From the NCBI RefSeq assembly GCF_000972495.1, contig NZ_LATM01000003.1:327367-391366 (forward strand): a DNA stretch of 64,000 nt. The letters run 5' to 3'. This document shows, one piece after another, positions 61,378 through 64,000 of the stretch. Position 1 is the first letter of the stretch; each line of letters starts with the position of its first letter. This DNA is from Hymenobacter terrenus. GTDB lineage: Bacteria; Bacteroidota; Bacteroidia; Cytophagales; Hymenobacteraceae. A program made the position numbers and the translations under genes. A model generated the notes under the pieces. That model ran no database searches and was not told the origin of the DNA. It was given only the letters and a program-made list of their open reading frames with translations.

Positions 61378-63225
61378 TTAGTGCACCTTGGTTTTGCCCG
61401 ATTGCAGCGTGGCCTTGCTGCCGCCGTTGAGGGCCAGCTCCGTGTTGGATTCCACAGTGGCTTTGTCGCTGCCCGCGGCCAACAGCTCCTTCGATGTAAG
61501 CGCCATCTTTTCCTTCGCTGACAAGGAAATCCCCTTGGTTTTCGAGCTGACCATCACGTCGTCCTCGGCCACCATGGTAATGTTCTTGGCGTGCATCTTA
61601 ATCTCGCCCTTCTCGCCGGCATCCAGTGTAATGACGCTGCCATTAACGGTGACTGGGCCGTTGCTGTGAATGTGCACGCTACCGTCGCCCTTGAAGCTGA
61701 CGGCCACGGCCGTGCCCTTGTTGTTGGAGTTGGAGATGAGAATGTGCTGTTCGCCCTTAGTGTCTTTCATCACGAACTTGTTGCCCCCGGCCGTTTGCAG
61801 GCCCTTGAGGTGGTTGTCCGCGGGGCTGTACTTAGCGGCCTGCTTGTTCTGGCCGTGCACCAGGTTGCCCAGCACCACGGGCGTCTCGGCCCGGTTCTGC
61901 TCGTAGCCCACCAGCACCTGCGAGCCCAGCTCGGGGTTGAAGAGCTGGCCCTTGCCGTCGCCTGAATATGGCGTCGTCATGCGCACCCAGTCGGTTTCGG
62001 CGTCGGCGGGGCTCGCCACCTGCCACGGATAGCGCAGGCGCAGGCGGCCCAGGCGCTCGGGGTCCTTTAGGTCAATTACTTCGGCCAGTTCGGGATGGCC
62101 CACCGGGGGCTGAACGTGGGGGTTGAGGGGCGGGTGCTCCGCCGACCACGGTACCGCCTCAAACACATTGTGGTAGTTGTCCTGGTCAATAATGTGCGTG
62201 ACGGTGGTCAGCAGGTACTTGCCGAACGACTCCTGGGCCACGGCCCGCGTGCCCAGCCCCTTGCCCGACGCGTCGATAATGCGGCCCAGCGTCATATTGG
62301 GGTTTTCGCCCCAGCCCTTGCAGGTGACCAGCCGGGCAGCCTGCTGAGATTTGAGCTGGGCGGCGTAGCGCGCGAGCGCCGGCTGGCTGTCAAGCACCAC
62401 CGTCGGGGACCGAACCCCGGCATCGGGAAACAGGTCCGCCGAGGTTTTAGCCGCGAACGCGGTGAGCGGGTGCTGCCCAACCCACGGCACGGACTGGCTG
62501 CTGGAGTTGGCCCGTAGCACCTCGTGGCGGCCGGGCTGATACTGGGCTACGGCCGTATCAGCGGCCTGCACGCCGAAGCGCAGCTGGCAGCCGGCCCGCA
62601 CCCCATCGGCATGGAAGGGCAGCGCGTCTCCGGTGGGCCGGCCCAGGCACAAGGCAGTACCATCGTAGTACAGCCACTCGCCGTGCTGGGCAGCCAAGCG
62701 GTGCAAAAACACAAAGTCGCTTTCGCCATACTGGGCCACGTAGCCAATGGGCGCGGTGGTGGCCGGCTTGAGCTGTTGGGCGAGGCGGTTGCTCGGGTAG
62801 GCCTTTAGCACCGTGCGAAAGATATCGGCCAGCGTCTTTTTTCGAAAGGTGCGGTAGCGTGGCACGTCAGTCAGCACGTAGGTCGGGCTGAAGCCCTGCA
62901 CGCTGAACGAGCCAGTCAGGTCGCCCTGCGTACCAACTTCCAGATGCGTGACGAGCCCCTTGAAGGCGAACGTATAGGCCGCCGCGGCCGGTTGGCCATC
63001 GCGTGCCGCAGGCAAGGCAGAGCTGAAGGAAACGGTGATGGGCTGGGCCACCAGGTCCTCGTGGGCGCTGGTCAGAAACCCGTGCTCACTGCCTTCGAGC
63101 ACGTCGAACGGTATCTCCACGCTCACGTGGTGGTGCCCGAAAAGGCTCTGTTGGATGACCAAATTGCTGAAATCGGTAATCTTCTTCTTCCCGATGGACA
63201 AGTGAGTAACGATTGGCAGAGACAT
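61378..63225 (-). CDS. vgrG: type VI secretion VgrG spike protein
   Basis: A 615-aa VgrG (TssI). The N-terminal gp27-like part (THLSIGKKKITDFSNLVIQQSLFGHHHVSVEI; YVAQYGESDFVFLHRLAAQHGEWLYYD, ~residues 1-370) is followed by the gp5-like OB fold (LGRLRLRYPWQVASPADAETDWVRMTTPYSGDGKG ..., ~395-480) and a repetitive beta-helix needle (KGEIKMHAKNITMVAEDDVMV). It forms the tip of the T6SS tube and carries the DUF4280-Rhs effector. No structural T6SS genes lie in the window, so this is an effector island; Bacteroidota usually carry the T6SS-iii type. Confidence 0.93.
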   Translation of the reverse strand: MSLPIVTHLSIGKKKITDFSNLVIQQSLFGHHHVSVEIPFDVLEGSEHGFLTSAHEDLVAQPITVSFSSALPAARDGQPAAAAYTFAFKGLVTHLEVGTQGDLTGSFSVQGFSPTYVLTDVPRYRTFRKKTLADIFRTVLKAYPSNRLAQQLKPATTAPIGYVAQYGESDFVFLHRLAAQHGEWLYYDGTALCLGRPTGDALPFHADGVRAGCQLRFGVQAADTAVAQYQPGRHEVLRANSSSQSVPWVGQHPLTAFAAKTSADLFPDAGVRSPTVVLDSQPALARYAAQLKSQQAARLVTCKGWGENPNMTLGRIIDASGKGLGTRAVAQESFGKYLLTTVTHIIDQDNYHNVFEAVPWSAEHPPLNPHVQPPVGHPELAEVIDLKDPERLGRLRLRYPWQVASPADAETDWVRMTTPYSGDGKGQLFNPELGSQVLVGYEQNRAETPVVLGNLVHGQNKQAAKYSPADNHLKGLQTAGGNKFVMKDTKGEQHILISNSNNKGTAVAVSFKGDGSVHIHSNGPVTVNGSVITLDAGEKGEIKMHAKNITMVAEDDVMVSSKTKGISLSAKEKMALTSKELLAAGSDKATVESNTELALNGGSKATLQSGKTKVH

Positions 63226-63636
63226 CTACGAAGGCGTGAGCGGTGAATGAAAAGCTTTCTCGCCCCAAAGATGGGCATTATGGTCGGACATCACGCGATA
63301 TTTTGATGTCATGCACCACGTTAGCAACGGCGGTGGGGGCGTTTTCAAATGCACAAAGAATTGGCACTTGCGCCCCGTGGTCGGGTGGTGATAATAGAGT
63401 CCAGTCAGGTGCACTTCGGGTTGGATGGGCTCTTCTTCCCGAATGTAAAATTCTCCTTGCCACGGGCCAAATTTGGCCCTCAACTCCTCTGGCCACACAG
63501 CCAGTGCCGGGTTGGAGTGTCGGTGAGGGAGGTCTATTTGAACACTGTCTTGCCGGCCATATGCTATGAAGTCAGCTCGCAGGGCACATTCCGCTGGTTC
63601 GAGGGCTACTTCCGGATAACGCGAGTCTGAGCGCAC
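63226..63636 (-). CDS. hypothetical protein upstream of VgrG
   Basis: A GTG-started 136-aa frame whose TAG stop directly abuts the VgrG ATG, with no spacer, which argues for a real co-transcribed gene. It has WPEELRAKFGPWQGEFYIREEEPIQPEVHLTGLYYHH and a Pro-rich TPPPPLLTW stretch; no signal or membrane segment. I recognise no family. The start is uncertain, as upstream sequence was not informative. Confidence 0.5.
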   Translation of the reverse strand: MRSDSRYPEVALEPAECALRADFIAYGRQDSVQIDLPHRHSNPALAVWPEELRAKFGPWQGEFYIREEEPIQPEVHLTGLYYHHPTTGRKCQFFVHLKTPPPPLLTWCMTSKYRVMSDHNAHLWGEKAFHSPLTPS

Positions 63637-64000
63637 TAGAATGGCATAGCTGTGGGCACGTATTGGGTAAGCAGCCAGGAAAAAGCCCGGCTATATGGGC
63701 AGGCCTCGGTAGTGGCAGCAAGCTGTTGAGGGGCGGCTGAGGTTAGGCCAAAAGACGGGCGTAAAGAACGGACACTTGCCTGTGGCCTTAGGGCTTCCGC
63801 ATCGAAAGAAGCAGTGGAAAGTGATGGGTGCTTTCAGCGGCATTGGCCGGACGCGTGGCTGCTACCTCGCAAAGCATTGGAAGCCAGTTGTTGATTGAAT
63901 GAGTATTAGTCGTTTGTCAAGCCATCTATTCTCAAAAAAACGGATAATCAAAACTGCCCCTGCAAGAGGTAGTGGTCGGTCCGGGCGAAGAGCCGGGAGA
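63637..64000. other. right-end region without a recognised gene
   Basis: The last 364 bp contain no convincing coding frame on either strand. They should include the promoter of the VgrG-Rhs operon; AT-rich sequence at 63890-63960 is the best place for it, but no clean TAnnTTTG element was found. Confidence 0.4.

Overview
The window comes from a GC-rich member of the Bacteroidota, most likely Hymenobacter or a close relative in the Cytophagales. The reasons are the family mix (a heavy-metal RND pump fused to its TolC-like channel, a TonB receptor with an N-terminal CarboxypepD_reg-like domain, LytTR and propeller-type two-component proteins, an ABC permease fused to an M1 peptidase, VgrG/Rhs proteins with a DUF4280 PAAR-like head), the near absence of Shine-Dalgarno sequences, and several exact matches to the Bacteroidota -7 promoter element TAnnTTTG. 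No rRNA, tRNA, cas gene or intact insertion sequence was seen.

Layout. 1-3.9 kb: end of a Cus/Czc metal efflux operon. 4-6.2 kb: a GH2 glycosidase. 6.7-12.6 kb: a sugar locus with a sugar-porter MFS, a DeoR regulator, two unlike cupin phosphoglucose isomerases and a class I mannose-6-phosphate isomerase with a kinase-like N-terminal extension. 13.6-16.7 kb: TspO, a decayed two-gene unit (DM13 lipoprotein and outer-membrane protein) and a DUF1223 protein. 17.2-18.8 kb: a cytochrome b and MsrP-like molybdoenzyme pair. 19.2-20 kb: a 32-residue membrane peptide and a histone H1-like protein. 20.4-25.1 kb: a Crp/Fnr regulator, two divergent lipoproteins of unknown function, a CPBP protease remnant and an AraC regulator.

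25.2-34.6 kb is a catabolic region built around a Crp/Fnr regulator. To its left run an alpha/beta hydrolase, an SDR, an AlkK-like acyl-CoA ligase and a GH5-like protein. To its right run an MFS transporter, a Baeyer-Villiger-type monooxygenase and a haloalkane-dehalogenase-like hydrolase. Both arms carry a palindromic Crp/Fnr-type box centred 29.5 bp upstream of a -7-like element, so they look co-regulated. The gene set fits uptake, Baeyer-Villiger oxidation, ester cleavage, alcohol oxidation and CoA activation of a lipid-like compound.

34.8-45.2 kb: a histidine kinase, a 14-unit 21-bp tandem array, the ABC/M1 peptidase pair and a LytTR two-component system. 45.6-52.1 kb: a TonB receptor, a secreted nuclease and small envelope proteins. 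52.2-63.6 kb: a type VI secretion VgrG-Rhs island on the minus strand, ordered hypothetical protein, VgrG, 285-aa linker protein, 1440-aa Rhs toxin, SUKH-like immunity gene. It is followed by an orphan Rhs toxin end with its own candidate immunity gene and by a more decayed Rhs fragment. A sharp base-composition change inside the intact Rhs gene, at the same point where the orphan begins, suggests an imported distal half displaced the resident one.
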